A stretch of DNA of 64,000 nt, from assembly GCF_004329715.1 (NCBI RefSeq), contig NZ_JXSY01000005.1, positions 248,001 through 312,000 on the forward strand. Reading direction: 5' to 3'. Below, piece after piece: positions 34,491 through 44,247 of the stretch. The notes under the pieces were generated by a model. That model was not told the DNA's origin, ran no database searches, and saw only the letters and a program-made list of their open reading frames with translations. The position numbers and the translations under genes are program-made. Each line of letters starts with the position of its first letter. Position 1 is the first letter of the stretch. Origin of the DNA: Bowmanella sp. JS7-9. Lineage in GTDB: Bacteria; Pseudomonadota; Gammaproteobacteria; Enterobacterales; Alteromonadaceae.

Positions 34491-35348
34491 ATGCCAGCTC
34501 AACTCATAGATGGGAAATTAATTGCCCAGCGCGTACGCGGCCATGTGGCCGAGCAAGTCAGTTTAATTGTTGAAAGTGGTAAACGCGCCCCTGGTTTAGC
34601 CGTGGTATTAGTCGGCGCCGATCCAGCCTCTCAGGTATATGTTGGCAGTAAGCGAAAAGCCTGTGAAGAAGTCGGGTTTGTGTCTAAATCTTATGACTTA
34701 CCTTCCAATACGACCCAACAGCAGTTGCTCGACCTGATTGAACAACTAAACAACGACAAAGACGTCGATGGCATATTGGTACAACTGCCATTGCCAGCAG
34801 GATTGCATGCGGATGAGATTTTAGAGCGGATTCATCCCCATAAGGATGTAGATGGTTTCCACCCATACAACATTGGTCGTCTGGCGGAGCGTATGCCAGT
34901 GCTGCGTCCCTGCACGCCCAAGGGCATTATGACCCTGATTGAATCAACCAAAAAGCCCATGAAAGGCTTAAATGCTGTGGTGGTAGGTGCGTCTAATATT
35001 GTCGGTCGTCCTATGTCACTGGAGCTATTACTGGCCGGCTGCACGACAACTGTATGCCATAAATTTACTAAGGACTTACAGTTCCATGTCAGCCATGCAG
35101 ATTTACTGGTTGTGGCAGTGGGTAAGCCGGAATTTATCCCTGGTGACTGGATCAAACCGGGTGCCATCGTAATTGATGTAGGTATTAACCGACAAAATGA
35201 TGGACGCCTGGTGGGGGACGTTGAATTTGAACGCGCTCGTGAAATCGCAGGCTGGATCACACCAGTACCTGGCGGGGTTGGACCAATGACGGTAGCCAGC
35301 CTGATTGAAAACACCCTGGAAGCCTATGTAAAGTTTCACAGTGAATAA
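34491..35348 (+). CDS. folD: bifunctional methylenetetrahydrofolate dehydrogenase/methenyltetrahydrofolate cyclohydrolase
   Basis: 285 residues. Signature 1 ([14 protein letters not shown], with the catalytic Lys), [25 protein letters not shown], the NADP-binding [12 protein letters not shown] and signature [14 protein letters not shown] are all present. It interconverts 5,10-methylene- and 10-formyl-tetrahydrofolate in one-carbon metabolism. Single gene, divergent from the tRNA cluster, ending in a bidirectional terminator. Confidence 0.97.
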   Translation: MPAQLIDGKLIAQRVRGHVAEQVSLIVESGKRAPGLAVVLVGADPASQVYVGSKRKACEEVGFVSKSYDLPSNTTQQQLLDLIEQLNNDKDVDGILVQLPLPAGLHADEILERIHPHKDVDGFHPYNIGRLAERMPVLRPCTPKGIMTLIESTKKPMKGLNAVVVGASNIVGRPMSLELLLAGCTTTVCHKFTKDLQFHVSHADLLVVAVGKPEFIPGDWIKPGAIVIDVGINRQNDGRLVGDVEFERAREIAGWITPVPGGVGPMTVASLIENTLEAYVKFHSE

Positions 35349-35367
35349 ACCGCTAGCTCCTTAAAAC

Positions 35368-35397
35368 AAAAAACGCGCCGATTGGCGCGTTTTTTTA
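35368..35397. terminator. bidirectional terminator between folD and the epimerase gene
   Basis: AAACGCGCC / GGCGCGTTT stem with A6 and T7 flanks; it serves both convergent genes. Confidence 0.92.
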
Positions 35398-36423
35398 TCA
35401 GGTGTTTTTAATATACCACGGCATGGTAAGGCTAATACCCTGCATAATGCGATATTGCGGCGCATAGCCTAGCAATCGCTGCGCTTTACCCACATCTGCC
35501 TGAGAATGGCGCACATCACCAGCACGGAAATCACGGTAGACTGGTGATTTGTCATAATTAACGCCATTTTCCGCCAGTGCAGCACGAATCGCTTCAAACA
35601 ACTGGTTTAATGTGGTGCGGTCGCCCACTGCCACATTAAATACCTCAGATTTCTCCAGTTCAGTGGTGGCAGAGAGCAGATTGGCCTGAATCACGTTTTC
35701 AATAAAACAAAAATCGCGGCTGGTTTCACCGTCGCCATTAATAAACACGTCTTCGCCATTGTTCATCGCAGCCGTCCATTTGGGGATCACGGCCGCATAC
35801 GCACCATTTGGATCCTGACGACGACCAAATACATTAAAGTAACGCAGGCCTGCACTGTGGAAACCGTAACTACGGGAGAACACGTCCGCGTACAGTTCGT
35901 TGACATATTTGGTCACTGCATAAGGAGACAGCGGGTTACCGATGTTTTCTTCAACTTTCGGTAGTGCAGGATGATCACCATAGGTAGAACTTGATGCAGC
36001 ATAGACAAAGGATTTCACCTGAGCATCACGTGCCGCCACCAGCATATTTAAAAAACCGGTAATATTCGCAGAATTACTGGTAATGGGATCGGCCAGCGAG
36101 CGAGGCACAGACCCGAGCGCCGCCTGATGCAACACATAATCCACGCCTTCGCAGGCTTGCTGACAGGTAGTCAGCTCACGGATATCGCCATTAATAAAGG
36201 TAAAGTTCTGCCACTGTGAATCAGACACCAGCCCCTGTACTTCATCCAGATTTTTCTGATGACCGGTAGCGAAATTATCCAGGCCAACCACTTTCTGATT
36301 TTTCTTAAGTAACGCTTCAACCAGATTCGAACCAATAAAACCGGCAGCGCCCGTTACCAGCCAGGTGAATTGTTCAGTGTCGAGTCGGTTAAGTAACTTT
36401 GTATATGCGTCCATTTTGCTCAC
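35398..36423 (-). CDS. UDP-N-acetylglucosamine 4-epimerase (WbpP/Gne-type SDR)
   Basis: 341 residues from a GTG; an ATG at 36414 is an alternative start. Extended SDR fold: [19 protein letters not shown] (NAD-binding GxxGxxG), [30 protein letters not shown] and the catalytic Ser/Tyr/Lys in SSSTYGDH and YAVTKY. It closely resembles WbpP of Pseudomonas, which converts UDP-GlcNAc/UDP-GalNAc and their uronic acids for O-antigen or capsule. Its start abuts the stop of mlaA with no gap, and no other polysaccharide gene is nearby. The substrate is inference. Confidence 0.88.
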   Translation of the reverse strand: MSKMDAYTKLLNRLDTEQFTWLVTGAAGFIGSNLVEALLKKNQKVVGLDNFATGHQKNLDEVQGLVSDSQWQNFTFINGDIRELTTCQQACEGVDYVLHQAALGSVPRSLADPITSNSANITGFLNMLVAARDAQVKSFVYAASSSTYGDHPALPKVEENIGNPLSPYAVTKYVNELYADVFSRSYGFHSAGLRYFNVFGRRQDPNGAYAAVIPKWTAAMNNGEDVFINGDGETSRDFCFIENVIQANLLSATTELEKSEVFNVAVGDRTTLNQLFEAIRAALAENGVNYDKSPVYRDFRAGDVRHSQADVGKAQRLLGYAPQYRIMQGISLTMPWYIKNT

Positions 36424-37188
36424 TTATAGGTTATCCAGATAGGCATCGATATCGTCTTCCAGCTCTTTCTCTTCTGCTGGCTTCTCTACTTTACCATCTT
36501 TAACTTTGAATTCCTGTTGCTGGAAATAGATGTCTTTAACCAGCGCGTATGGATCCACTGACTGTTCAACCAGTTTTTCCTGCTCCATCAGACTGGCACG
36601 AATTTCCAGCACCTTGATACCAGTACTCAGCAGCGACAGATAGATATTCAAATCTGCCATGGGAAAATACGAGCCATCCACAATATCACCGGTCAGATTA
36701 CGCGGGTCATTCGGGCCCATTGCCGGCACCATCAGATACGGCCCGGTACCGACACCCCAGACACCCAGTGTTTCGCCAAATTCTTCTTCCGTGCGCTCAA
36801 TGCCCATATGTTTGGCCACATCGAAAAAGCCCAGCAAGCCAATGGTGCTGTTAATCACAAAACGGCCAACACTGCCGGCCGAGTCGCCGACTTTACCCTG
36901 CAGCAGGTTATTCACCGCGTTGGCGGGCTCTTCCAGATTCAGTGCCGCATTGTATAAGCCATCACGGGCAAAGCGCGGCATCACAGTGATATAGGCTTCA
37001 GTGGTCGGGCGCAGGATATGTTTATCCAACACATTCCAGTTGAAATCCCACATCTCGCGGTTGAACGATTCAATCGGATCGCGCGGGTCTCCTGGGTTAT
37101 TACTCAACTCGGCATCATCATGAGGACGTGATGCACAGCCACCCAGCAACAATAAAATTAACGGCAGACTACGCCAATAAACACCCAT
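36424..37188 (-). CDS. mlaA: outer-membrane phospholipid asymmetry lipoprotein MlaA (VacJ)
   Basis: 254 residues. The lipoprotein signal ends in LLGGCAS. Conserved MlaA blocks: DPIESFNREMWDFNWNVLDKHILRP, FVINSTIGLLGFFDVAKHMGI and FGETLGVWGVGTGPYLMVPAMGP. It removes phospholipids from the outer leaflet of the outer membrane and passes them to MlaC. The mlaBCDEF genes are elsewhere. Starts next to the end of ccmI (1-base overlap), so it may be read from the ccm transcript. The acidic Glu/Lys-rich C-terminal tail is longer than in E. coli. Confidence 0.93.
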   Translation of the reverse strand: MGVYWRSLPLILLLLGGCASRPHDDAELSNNPGDPRDPIESFNREMWDFNWNVLDKHILRPTTEAYITVMPRFARDGLYNAALNLEEPANAVNNLLQGKVGDSAGSVGRFVINSTIGLLGFFDVAKHMGIERTEEEFGETLGVWGVGTGPYLMVPAMGPNDPRNLTGDIVDGSYFPMADLNIYLSLLSTGIKVLEIRASLMEQEKLVEQSVDPYALVKDIYFQQQEFKVKDGKVEKPAEEKELEDDIDAYLDNL

Positions 37189-38411
37189 TAATTTGTAACC
37201 TCCTGGTCGATTATTACCGCCAATTCGTTTTCCTCACCAACGCGAATACTGATTTGTGCCTGACCCTGTAATTCACCGCTGCGGGTTTCGGCGCTTTGAT
37301 CTAACGAAACACGCGCGGTAACCACTACATCGGTCAAATCTGACAAGCTGTATTCGCTGGTCATCGCCTGCTCGTCAGACAATACCACAGTCACGGGTAA
37401 GTCAGGCAATGGCATTCTTACCACCGCCGCCGGCATAGGATTCAGCCCAGCAGCATCTTTGGCAAACACAAACAAACTGGCCTGCCTTGGCAAGCGCTCT
37501 GCTAATTCTGGCGCAATCGTTACATTTACAGCGATGAGCGTATTACCCTGCTGCATACGCTGCAGCTTTTTCTGCAGACCACGATAGGCGTCACTGTCTT
37601 CCGGCAGTAAGGGTAACAGTCGTTGCCAATGTTCCATTGCAAGTGCTTGCTGGCCGTTTTGCTCCGCCAGCATCGCAGACAACGCGATAACGTCGGTATT
37701 GTCCGGCTCCGTGCCGCGCAACTGCTGCAGATGAAAATCCGCTTCTTTGAGCTTTGCTTCATCCTCACTGGCCATTAGCGCCTGAACTAAGCGCAAACGA
37801 ATACTGCTGTCATCAGGTGTCAGTTCAAGGGCCTTATGCAATGCGGCAACCGCAGGTTCAGCGTAACCCAATGAACCATATAGTGAGCCAATCAGCATCC
37901 AGCCGGTTGGATCGTCGGGCTGTTCATTCAGACGAGTGCGAAGCGCCAGAATAAGGCGCTGGTAATCCTGCTCTGTGGCATTGTCATCACCGTCTATCAC
38001 CAATCGTTTTGCCAGAGCACTGAGCTGCTGATTGGCATCCTGCCAGTCGGCGATCTTATCCAGTTCGCTAACCTGACTGTATATACCCAGAGAAAGCACA
38101 CAGATTGCGGCGGCAATTCCCCACGCAATAATGCCCGATACACGGCCTTTGTGACTGGCCTGCGGCTGAATGTCGCTGGCCAGACTCAGGGTTAATTCAT
38201 TAAGGGCCTGCTGATAATCCTGCTCAGACAGCAATCCATCCTCACGCTCCTGCTGTAATTCAGCCTTACGCTCCTTCGCCAATTGGATATTCATCTCGCG
38301 ACTGTCGGCACGCTGTTGCGCCTGCTGACGGCGACTACCCAATAACGGCACAATCACCAATGCCACGGCCAACAGTAATAACCCGGCCATGCCCATATAT
38401 ATTGTTGTCAT
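37188..38411 (-). CDS. ccmI: cytochrome c maturation protein CcmI
   Basis: 407 residues from the ATG at 38411 (TAATG overlap with ccmH); the longer open frame lies inside ccmH. Two transmembrane helices (YMGMAGLLLLAVALVIVPLL; GIIAWGIAAAICVLSLGIY) flank a basic cytoplasmic loop. A periplasmic TPR domain (WMLIGSLYGSLGYAEPAVAALHKALEL) and a C-terminal beta domain follow. It presents apocytochrome c to CcmFH. Last gene of the ccm set. Confidence 0.9.
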   Translation of the reverse strand: MTTIYMGMAGLLLLAVALVIVPLLGSRRQQAQQRADSREMNIQLAKERKAELQQEREDGLLSEQDYQQALNELTLSLASDIQPQASHKGRVSGIIAWGIAAAICVLSLGIYSQVSELDKIADWQDANQQLSALAKRLVIDGDDNATEQDYQRLILALRTRLNEQPDDPTGWMLIGSLYGSLGYAEPAVAALHKALELTPDDSSIRLRLVQALMASEDEAKLKEADFHLQQLRGTEPDNTDVIALSAMLAEQNGQQALAMEHWQRLLPLLPEDSDAYRGLQKKLQRMQQGNTLIAVNVTIAPELAERLPRQASLFVFAKDAAGLNPMPAAVVRMPLPDLPVTVVLSDEQAMTSEYSLSDLTDVVVTARVSLDQSAETRSGELQGQAQISIRVGEENELAVIIDQEVTN

Positions 38412-38839
38412 TATTCTTCCCCGAGCAGACGTTTCGCTTCGCTGACGTCCAGTTCTGTGGTCTGTGTTGTTCTTCGCCGCAGCACAAATATCGCTCCCAG
38501 CACAATGGCCAGTACCGGTAATACCCACAATACCCAGGTTAACGGCGTAACCGGCGGCTGATAATGTACAAAGTCACCGTATCGCTCTTTCATGTATTGC
38601 AGGATCTGCTCACGATCTTTGCCCTGCTTAATCAATTGATACAGCTTACGCTGAAGGTCTTTGGCCACTACCGCATTGGAATCGGCAATATTCTGGTTTT
38701 GACACTTTGGGCAGCGTAACTCTTCTTTTAATTGGTTAAACAGTTGCTGCTGGGCCGGGTTATCAAACTGCCAGATCTCCTCGACCGCAAAGGCATTGGT
38801 GACAACCAGCATCAGTGCTATCAGTATCCATCGCATCAT
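38411..38839 (-). CDS. ccmH: cytochrome c maturation protein CcmH
   Basis: 142 residues. A signal/anchor at the N terminus, the LRCPKCQNQNIADSN motif with the redox CxxC, and a C-terminal transmembrane helix (LTWVLWVLPVLAIVLGAIFVL). It reduces the apocytochrome heme-binding cysteines in the periplasm. Overlaps ccmG by 4 bases and ccmI by 1. Confidence 0.95.
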   Translation of the reverse strand: MMRWILIALMLVVTNAFAVEEIWQFDNPAQQQLFNQLKEELRCPKCQNQNIADSNAVVAKDLQRKLYQLIKQGKDREQILQYMKERYGDFVHYQPPVTPLTWVLWVLPVLAIVLGAIFVLRRRTTQTTELDVSEAKRLLGEE

Positions 38840-39408
38840 TCGGCCAGTAACTCCTGATATAACGGCGCAATTTGCGTCTGCCAGTTCTGTGGATTGATAT
38901 CCCCAATCAGGTGCATACGAATAACGCCTTTTTTATCAACCAGATAGGTCTCTGGCGCGCCTGTCACCCCCAGGTCAATGGAATACTGACGATCGGCATC
39001 GAGGATATTAAACTGATAAGGATTGCCCAATCGCTGCAACTTGGCGGTCACTTCACGCTGCAATTGTGCCAATGGTTTCGTGCCGAAATCAGCATCCACC
39101 GACTCAGGTAAATACAAACCGACAATACGCACGCCTTGCTCGCGCAACTGGCTCAGAAACGGCAGTTCCACATCACAGGTAACACACCAAACACCCCACA
39201 CATTAAGCAGTGTCACTTCACCGCTAAATACGCTCTGGTCGTAGATGACCTGTGGCTGCATTAAATCCGCAAGGGCAAACTCGGGAATATCACGACTCAC
39301 CTGCACCTGATTTTTATAGGTGGGGTCGGAGAACAAACCACTGAACAGGAAAATGCTAATCCCGAAAAAAATCAGCAATGGCAATACCAGAATCAAACGC
39401 GACTTCAT
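38836..39408 (-). CDS. ccmG: thiol:disulfide interchange protein CcmG/DsbE
   Basis: 190 residues. An N-terminal anchor helix (LILVLPLLIFFGISIFLFSGLF) and a thioredoxin fold with the active site WCVTC, cis-Pro region GAPETYLVDKKG and Glu/Phe residues typical of the DsbE branch. It keeps the apocytochrome c and CcmH cysteines reduced. Overlaps ccmF by 4 bases. Confidence 0.95.
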   Translation of the reverse strand: MKSRLILVLPLLIFFGISIFLFSGLFSDPTYKNQVQVSRDIPEFALADLMQPQVIYDQSVFSGEVTLLNVWGVWCVTCDVELPFLSQLREQGVRIVGLYLPESVDADFGTKPLAQLQREVTAKLQRLGNPYQFNILDADRQYSIDLGVTGAPETYLVDKKGVIRMHLIGDINPQNWQTQIAPLYQELLAE

Positions 39409-41381
39409 ACCGTTTGTCCTTGCAACTGCTCAACTGGTGCGTTGGTCTTGGCTTGTGCCAACCGATAACGTTTATCCAACATCGACATAATCCCGCCCAA
39501 TGCCATCAGTAATGCACCGGCCCAAATCCAGCGGACGAAGGGTTTGACATATAATCGCAAGCCCCAGTCGCCGTTACTTAACTGCTCACCCAGCGCCACA
39601 TATAAATCCCGCGTAAAACCACCGTCGATGGCGGCCTCAGTCATCATATTGCGTTGCACCTGATAGAAACGCTTCTCAGCACGCAGGTGGGCGATATGCT
39701 CTCCATCCTGATAGATATCTACCAGCGCCTGTTGGCCTCGATAATTCGGTCCTTGCAGCGAGGTTACACCATTAAATTCAAACTGATAGCCAGCAAGCTC
39801 GGTACGTTCACCCACCGCCATACGCACGTCTTTTTCGACGCTGTAATGGCTGGTCAGGGCAATACCCATCAGGGTCACAGCGAAGCCAATATGCCCCAAT
39901 ACCATGCCCCAATGGCTCGGCGTCAGTCGTTTCAACGACTGCATACCCGCCTGACCGTCACCGTGACGGGAGACAATCTCCTGCACGGTACTGACACCAA
40001 TCCACAGCGCCAACAAGGTACCGACCAGTGCCCACGCTTCAATACCACTGTATTGCCAGTTAATCAGCAAAGATCCCACCGCGGCAATCAATAAACCGGT
40101 GATAATCTGCCCGCGTAATGCCAGCAACGACTGATTTTTCCAGCGCGATAAGGGCCCGATAGCCAGCAATGCCACAAACGGACCAATCAGATAACTGAAC
40201 ATCTGGTTAAAGAACGGTGCACCAATAGAAATACTACCCAGCCCCAATTCCTTGTGCACCAGCGGCAGTAAGGTGCCCAACAGCACTACCAGCGTGGCGG
40301 CAGACAGGAACAAATTATTCCCCATCAACATTACTTCACGACTGACTGGCTGGTAATTGGCCAGACTGCGAAGACCAGCAGCGCGCAGTGCAAATAACAA
40401 CAATGAGCCGCCAATCGTAACTGCTAGGATACCGAGGATAAACAGGCCGCGGGTCGGATCGCTGGCAAAGGCATGCACCGACACAATCACCCCGGAGCGC
40501 ACTAAGAAGGTGCCAAGCAGGCTCAGCGAAAATGCCGCGATGGCTAACAGCACCGTCCAGGATTTAAACAACTTGCGTTTTTCGGTCACCGCCAGGGAAT
40601 GCAATAACGCAGTACCCGCCAGCCACGGCATAAATGAGGCATTTTCAACCGGATCCCAGAACCACCAACCGCCCCAGCCCAGCTCATAGTAGGCCCACCA
40701 ACTGCCGAGCATAATACCGATAGTTAGAAATACCCATGCGGCCAGTGTCCAGGGTCTCGCCCAGCGCGCCCAGGCGGCATCCAGTCGACCATTTATCAGG
40801 GCGGCTATAGCCAGTGCAAACACCACAGAAAAACCCACATAGCCCATATACAACATGGGCGGATGCATGATCATGCCGATATCCTGCAAAAGCGGATTCA
40901 AATCGCGGCCATCGACCGGATAAAACGGCAATAAACGTTCAAAGGGATTGGAAGCAGTTAACACATACAGGTAAAAACTGGCTGCTATCAACCCGAGGAT
41001 AGCCAGCACCCGCGCAACCATAGGCTGCGGCATAGCACGACTAAAGCGGGCTACCGCCACGGTCCAGCAGGACAACACAAACACCCATAATAAAAACGAG
41101 CCTTCATGCCCCCCCCACACCGCGGTCACACGGTAATAGACGGGTAAGGCACTGTTGGAATTGCTCGCCACATAACTGAGGGTAAAGTCGTTACTAACAA
41201 ACGCCCAGGTCAGCGCACCATAGGCAATTGCGGTAAACAAAAACATTCCGGTGGCCAAGGGACGTGCCAGCGCCATCATAGTTTGACTGGCCCGTTGTAC
41301 TCCCCACATCGGATAAATAGCCAGCGCAACTGCCATTAAAAAAGCCAGCGCCAGCGAAAAATGACCTAATTCAGCTAACAT
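39405..41381 (-). CDS. ccmF: cytochrome c heme lyase subunit CcmF
   Basis: 658 residues with about 14-15 transmembrane helices. The tryptophan-rich WWD domain (WGGWWFWDPVENASFMPWL) and conserved periplasmic histidines (GGHEGSFLLW; MHPPMLYMGY) mark CcmF. It attaches heme from holo-CcmE to apocytochrome c, working with CcmH and CcmI. Confidence 0.96.
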   Translation of the reverse strand: MLAELGHFSLALAFLMAVALAIYPMWGVQRASQTMMALARPLATGMFLFTAIAYGALTWAFVSNDFTLSYVASNSNSALPVYYRVTAVWGGHEGSFLLWVFVLSCWTVAVARFSRAMPQPMVARVLAILGLIAASFYLYVLTASNPFERLLPFYPVDGRDLNPLLQDIGMIMHPPMLYMGYVGFSVVFALAIAALINGRLDAAWARWARPWTLAAWVFLTIGIMLGSWWAYYELGWGGWWFWDPVENASFMPWLAGTALLHSLAVTEKRKLFKSWTVLLAIAAFSLSLLGTFLVRSGVIVSVHAFASDPTRGLFILGILAVTIGGSLLLFALRAAGLRSLANYQPVSREVMLMGNNLFLSAATLVVLLGTLLPLVHKELGLGSISIGAPFFNQMFSYLIGPFVALLAIGPLSRWKNQSLLALRGQIITGLLIAAVGSLLINWQYSGIEAWALVGTLLALWIGVSTVQEIVSRHGDGQAGMQSLKRLTPSHWGMVLGHIGFAVTLMGIALTSHYSVEKDVRMAVGERTELAGYQFEFNGVTSLQGPNYRGQQALVDIYQDGEHIAHLRAEKRFYQVQRNMMTEAAIDGGFTRDLYVALGEQLSNGDWGLRLYVKPFVRWIWAGALLMALGGIMSMLDKRYRLAQAKTNAPVEQLQGQTV

Positions 41382-41393
41382 CGTATTCTCCGC

Positions 41394-41858
41394 TTAGTAG
41401 GTCGCATCCTGAGGCTTGACGTGTTTGATACCTTTCATTTTTTCGGCCAGTTCAGGCGGCATATACTCTTCATCGTGCTTGGCCAGTACCTCATCAGCGA
41501 TGACCAAATCCGCCGCTGCCAGGGTACCTGTGACAACAATACCCTGTCCTTCACGGAATAAATCCGGCAATAAGCCTTCATATTCGACCCGCACAACAGG
41601 GCCGGTATCGGTGAGCGAGAACGCTACCTTCAGTGATTCTTCATCGCGGGTGACGGTACCGGGAATGACCATGCCACCGACTTTTAAACGCTGTCCCTGC
41701 TTTGGCACTGTGCCATTTTTACCCTGAATGACTTCAGAGGGCGTCAAAAACATATCCATGTTTTCACTCAGCGCCGACAGCACCATATAGATAGCGCCAG
41801 CCACCAACAGCATAATCGCCAGCACACCAGTCAGACGGGACTTACGTCTTGGATTCAT
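41394..41858 (-). CDS. ccmE: heme chaperone CcmE
   Basis: 154 residues. One N-terminal membrane helix ([18 protein letters not shown]) and a periplasmic OB-fold. The heme-linking histidine is in [10 protein letters not shown], which corresponds to the HxxxY motif. It carries heme from CcmC to CcmF. Between ccmD (6-base gap) and ccmF (12-base gap). Confidence 0.95.
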   Translation of the reverse strand: MNPRRKSRLTGVLAIMLLVAGAIYMVLSALSENMDMFLTPSEVIQGKNGTVPKQGQRLKVGGMVIPGTVTRDEESLKVAFSLTDTGPVVRVEYEGLLPDLFREGQGIVVTGTLAAADLVIADEVLAKHDEEYMPPELAEKMKGIKHVKPQDATY

Positions 41859-41864
41859 TGTTGT

Positions 41865-42056
41865 TTAACCTTTCGAAGCTTCAATTCTTTTTCTGCGGGC
41901 CTGTTCGGCACGGATTGCACTGAGCAAATTGCGGCGCTGCACTTTGAGCACAACATAACTACCGAGCATCAGCGCGGCAAATGCCCCAAACGATAACCAA
42001 ACGAACAGGCCATATCCGCCCATCGCGAAAAACGCTTGCCAGTTTTCAAACTGCAT
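41865..42056 (-). CDS. ccmD: heme exporter subunit CcmD
   Basis: 63 residues from the ATG at 42056, overlapping the ccmC stop (TGATG). One helix (YGLFVWLSFGAFAALMLGSYVV) preceded by the FAMGGY motif, and a basic C-terminal tail, as in CcmD. It helps release holo-CcmE from CcmABC. Confidence 0.92.
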   Translation of the reverse strand: MQFENWQAFFAMGGYGLFVWLSFGAFAALMLGSYVVLKVQRRNLLSAIRAEQARRKRIEASKG

Positions 42057-42793
42057 CAGGCCTGCTCTCCTAATTTTTGTACCCACGGACGCTTAATTTC
42101 GCGGCGTAAAATCTCATTTTGCAGAGATAATAATGCCAGTGCGCCAATCGCCATGGCTAAGCCAAACAGATTGATTAATAACGGCCACAGCATCTCAGGC
42201 GCAATGCTGGGTTTGGCAAATTTTGTAATCGATGCGCCCTGATGCAGCGTGTTCCACCACTCCACCGAGTAATGAATGATTGGTAGATTCACCACGCCGA
42301 CAATCGCCATCAAACCCGCCGCTTTGCCACCGGTTTGCTTGTCATCAAACGCATGGTACAGCGCCCATACACCCAGATACATAAATAACAGGATCAATTC
42401 TGAGGTTAAACGCGCGTCCCACACCCACCAGGTGCCCCACATAGGTTTGCCCCACGCGGCCCCGGTTAACAAAGCCAATAAGGTAACCACTGCGCCAACC
42501 GGCGCGATGGCGGCAACAGCCATGTCGGCAGTACGAATTTGCCAGACCAAACCGATCAGTGCCGCGATCGCCATAGCGGCATAAGTACTCATAGACAAAA
42601 TCGCGGTTGGTACATGAACATACATGATGCGTGCAGAGTCTCCCTGTTGGTAATCTGCTGGCGCATAGGCCAAGCCCCATACACAACCAGTCAACAACGC
42701 GATCACCGCGAGAAATGCAAACCAGGGAAACAGACGCTGACACAAAAAATAAGTTTGTTCAGTTTTGGCGTAAGGATGTAACCACTTCCACAT
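42056..42793 (-). CDS. ccmC: heme exporter/heme handling protein CcmC
   Basis: 245 residues, six helices. The WWD motif reads WGTWWVWDARLTSELILLF, and two conserved periplasmic His (MYVHVPTA; IHYSVEWWNTLHQGAS) flank it. It loads heme on CcmE. Overlaps ccmB by 1 base. Confidence 0.95.
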   Translation of the reverse strand: MWKWLHPYAKTEQTYFLCQRLFPWFAFLAVIALLTGCVWGLAYAPADYQQGDSARIMYVHVPTAILSMSTYAAMAIAALIGLVWQIRTADMAVAAIAPVGAVVTLLALLTGAAWGKPMWGTWWVWDARLTSELILLFMYLGVWALYHAFDDKQTGGKAAGLMAIVGVVNLPIIHYSVEWWNTLHQGASITKFAKPSIAPEMLWPLLINLFGLAMAIGALALLSLQNEILRREIKRPWVQKLGEQA

Positions 42794-43458
42794 CAGTTAA
42801 GACTCACTCTCAATGCATAAGCGCTAGCCAGAGGCGACAGCGCCAGAGAAAACAATAACATGGCAGCCAGCAAAAATAGCTGGCCATTATAAGCAAGTTG
42901 GATTGCTGCCGCATCCACTGCCGAGGTCGCAATAATTAATAACGGGACGAGTAACGGCAACAATAACAAACTCAGTAAAACACCGCCTTTTTGCACGCTG
43001 ACGGTTAATCCCACACCTATCGCGCCTACCAGACTAATTACAGGAGTGCCAAGTAACAAAGTCAGCAACAGTGCCCAATACATATCCGCAGTTAAATTCA
43101 GAAACAGTGCCAGCAAAGGTGAAATCAGAATCAGCGGCACAATACTTACCAGCCAGTGACTGCATATTTTCGCCAGAACCAGCCAGGGTAACGATGCGCC
43201 GGATAGCATTTGCTGCTCCAGCGCCCCATCGTTAAAATCATCACGGAATAACCGGTCTAGCCCCAGCAACGCAGATAAAAGCGCTGCGACCCAGATAATA
43301 CCGGGGCCCACCTTTTGCAGTGTCTGCGGACCTGGTCCCACACCGAGAGGAAACAGACTGATCACCAGCACGAAAAACAGCAAAGGCTGAAAAACTTCCG
43401 CGCGAGCCCGGAATGCCAGCAGCATGTCTCGGCGCATTTGTGTGATAAATCCCTGCAT
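42793..43458 (-). CDS. ccmB: heme exporter permease CcmB
   Basis: 221 residues from the ATG at 43458 (TAATG overlap with ccmA); a GTG two codons earlier is possible. Six hydrophobic helices, with FPLGVGPGPQTLQKVGPGIIWV and LDRLFRDDFNDGALEQ conserved in CcmB. Membrane part of the CcmAB ABC complex that releases CcmE. Confidence 0.94.
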   Translation of the reverse strand: MQGFITQMRRDMLLAFRARAEVFQPLLFFVLVISLFPLGVGPGPQTLQKVGPGIIWVAALLSALLGLDRLFRDDFNDGALEQQMLSGASLPWLVLAKICSHWLVSIVPLILISPLLALFLNLTADMYWALLLTLLLGTPVISLVGAIGVGLTVSVQKGGVLLSLLLLPLLVPLLIIATSAVDAAAIQLAYNGQLFLLAAMLLFSLALSPLASAYALRVSLN

Positions 43459-44078
43459 TACCACAAGTACTCCAGCTCAATGAAATCAGCATTCAGGGTA
43501 TTTGATAATGCCTGATGCGAGGTCATCAGGACACTACCGCCCTGTTGTAAATAAGCTGCGATATGGCTCTCTAACAGCGCGATTGCCTGCACATCCAGCG
43601 CGGTAAAGGGTTCATCCAGAATCCACAGCGCGGCGGGTTTCAGCCAAAGTCGTGCCAGTGCCACACGGCGCTGCTGACCCGCAGATAAATGCCCGACAGG
43701 CACATCTTCCAGCCCAACCAGACCCAGCATGGCCAGGAGCGGATACAGATCGTCCGGTACGGGTACTCCATGAGAGCGACACCAGAAGGTCAGATTTTCA
43801 ATGGCGCTTAAACGCGGATTGTTGCCGGCCTGATGGCCGATATAAATCAGGTGTTGCTGAAATTCAGGATTATTGAATACGGGTTGTTGACGGAATACGA
43901 CCTGTCCCGATGCGGGTTGCGACAGCCCGGTCAGTAAACGTAACAGACTGGTTTTGCCAGCACCATTTGGCCCACGCAGATGAATAAGCTGGCCAGCACT
44001 AAGCTCCAAATCCAGGGCGGCAAACAATTGGCGATCATTTTTTACACAGGCCAACTGCCTGGCGACTAACAGGCTCAC
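43458..44078 (-). CDS. ccmA: heme exporter ATP-binding protein CcmA
   Basis: 206 residues. Walker A GPNGAGKT, signature LSAGQQRRVALARLW, Walker B LWILDEPFTALD and the switch His in MTSHQAL are intact. First gene of ccmABCDEFGHI. It starts 170 bases from the divergent FliK-like gene, so that gap holds both promoters. Confidence 0.95.
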   Translation of the reverse strand: MSLLVARQLACVKNDRQLFAALDLELSAGQLIHLRGPNGAGKTSLLRLLTGLSQPASGQVVFRQQPVFNNPEFQQHLIYIGHQAGNNPRLSAIENLTFWCRSHGVPVPDDLYPLLAMLGLVGLEDVPVGHLSAGQQRRVALARLWLKPAALWILDEPFTALDVQAIALLESHIAAYLQQGGSVLMTSHQALSNTLNADFIELEYLW

Positions 44079-44247
44079 GCCCTCTCCTTCTTTTTTGCGT
44101 TTTGCACGCTCACAACGCGCCGCATCATACCATAACCCCCCGCGCTATAAAGTTTTTCGCCGCGAGGAATTGGCTTGTTATATGTTCAGGATCAAGCGTA
44201 TTTTAAACTTATTCGGGCAAAGCTCAGCAATTGCCGATAAGGGATGC

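Noticed and set aside
44233-44240. GCCGATAA, a perfect sigma-28 -10 box before the FliK-like gene
   Set aside because: No TAAA -35 element at the required 15-base spacing, and it lies only 8 bases before the chosen start codon, leaving no leader for the ribosome site.
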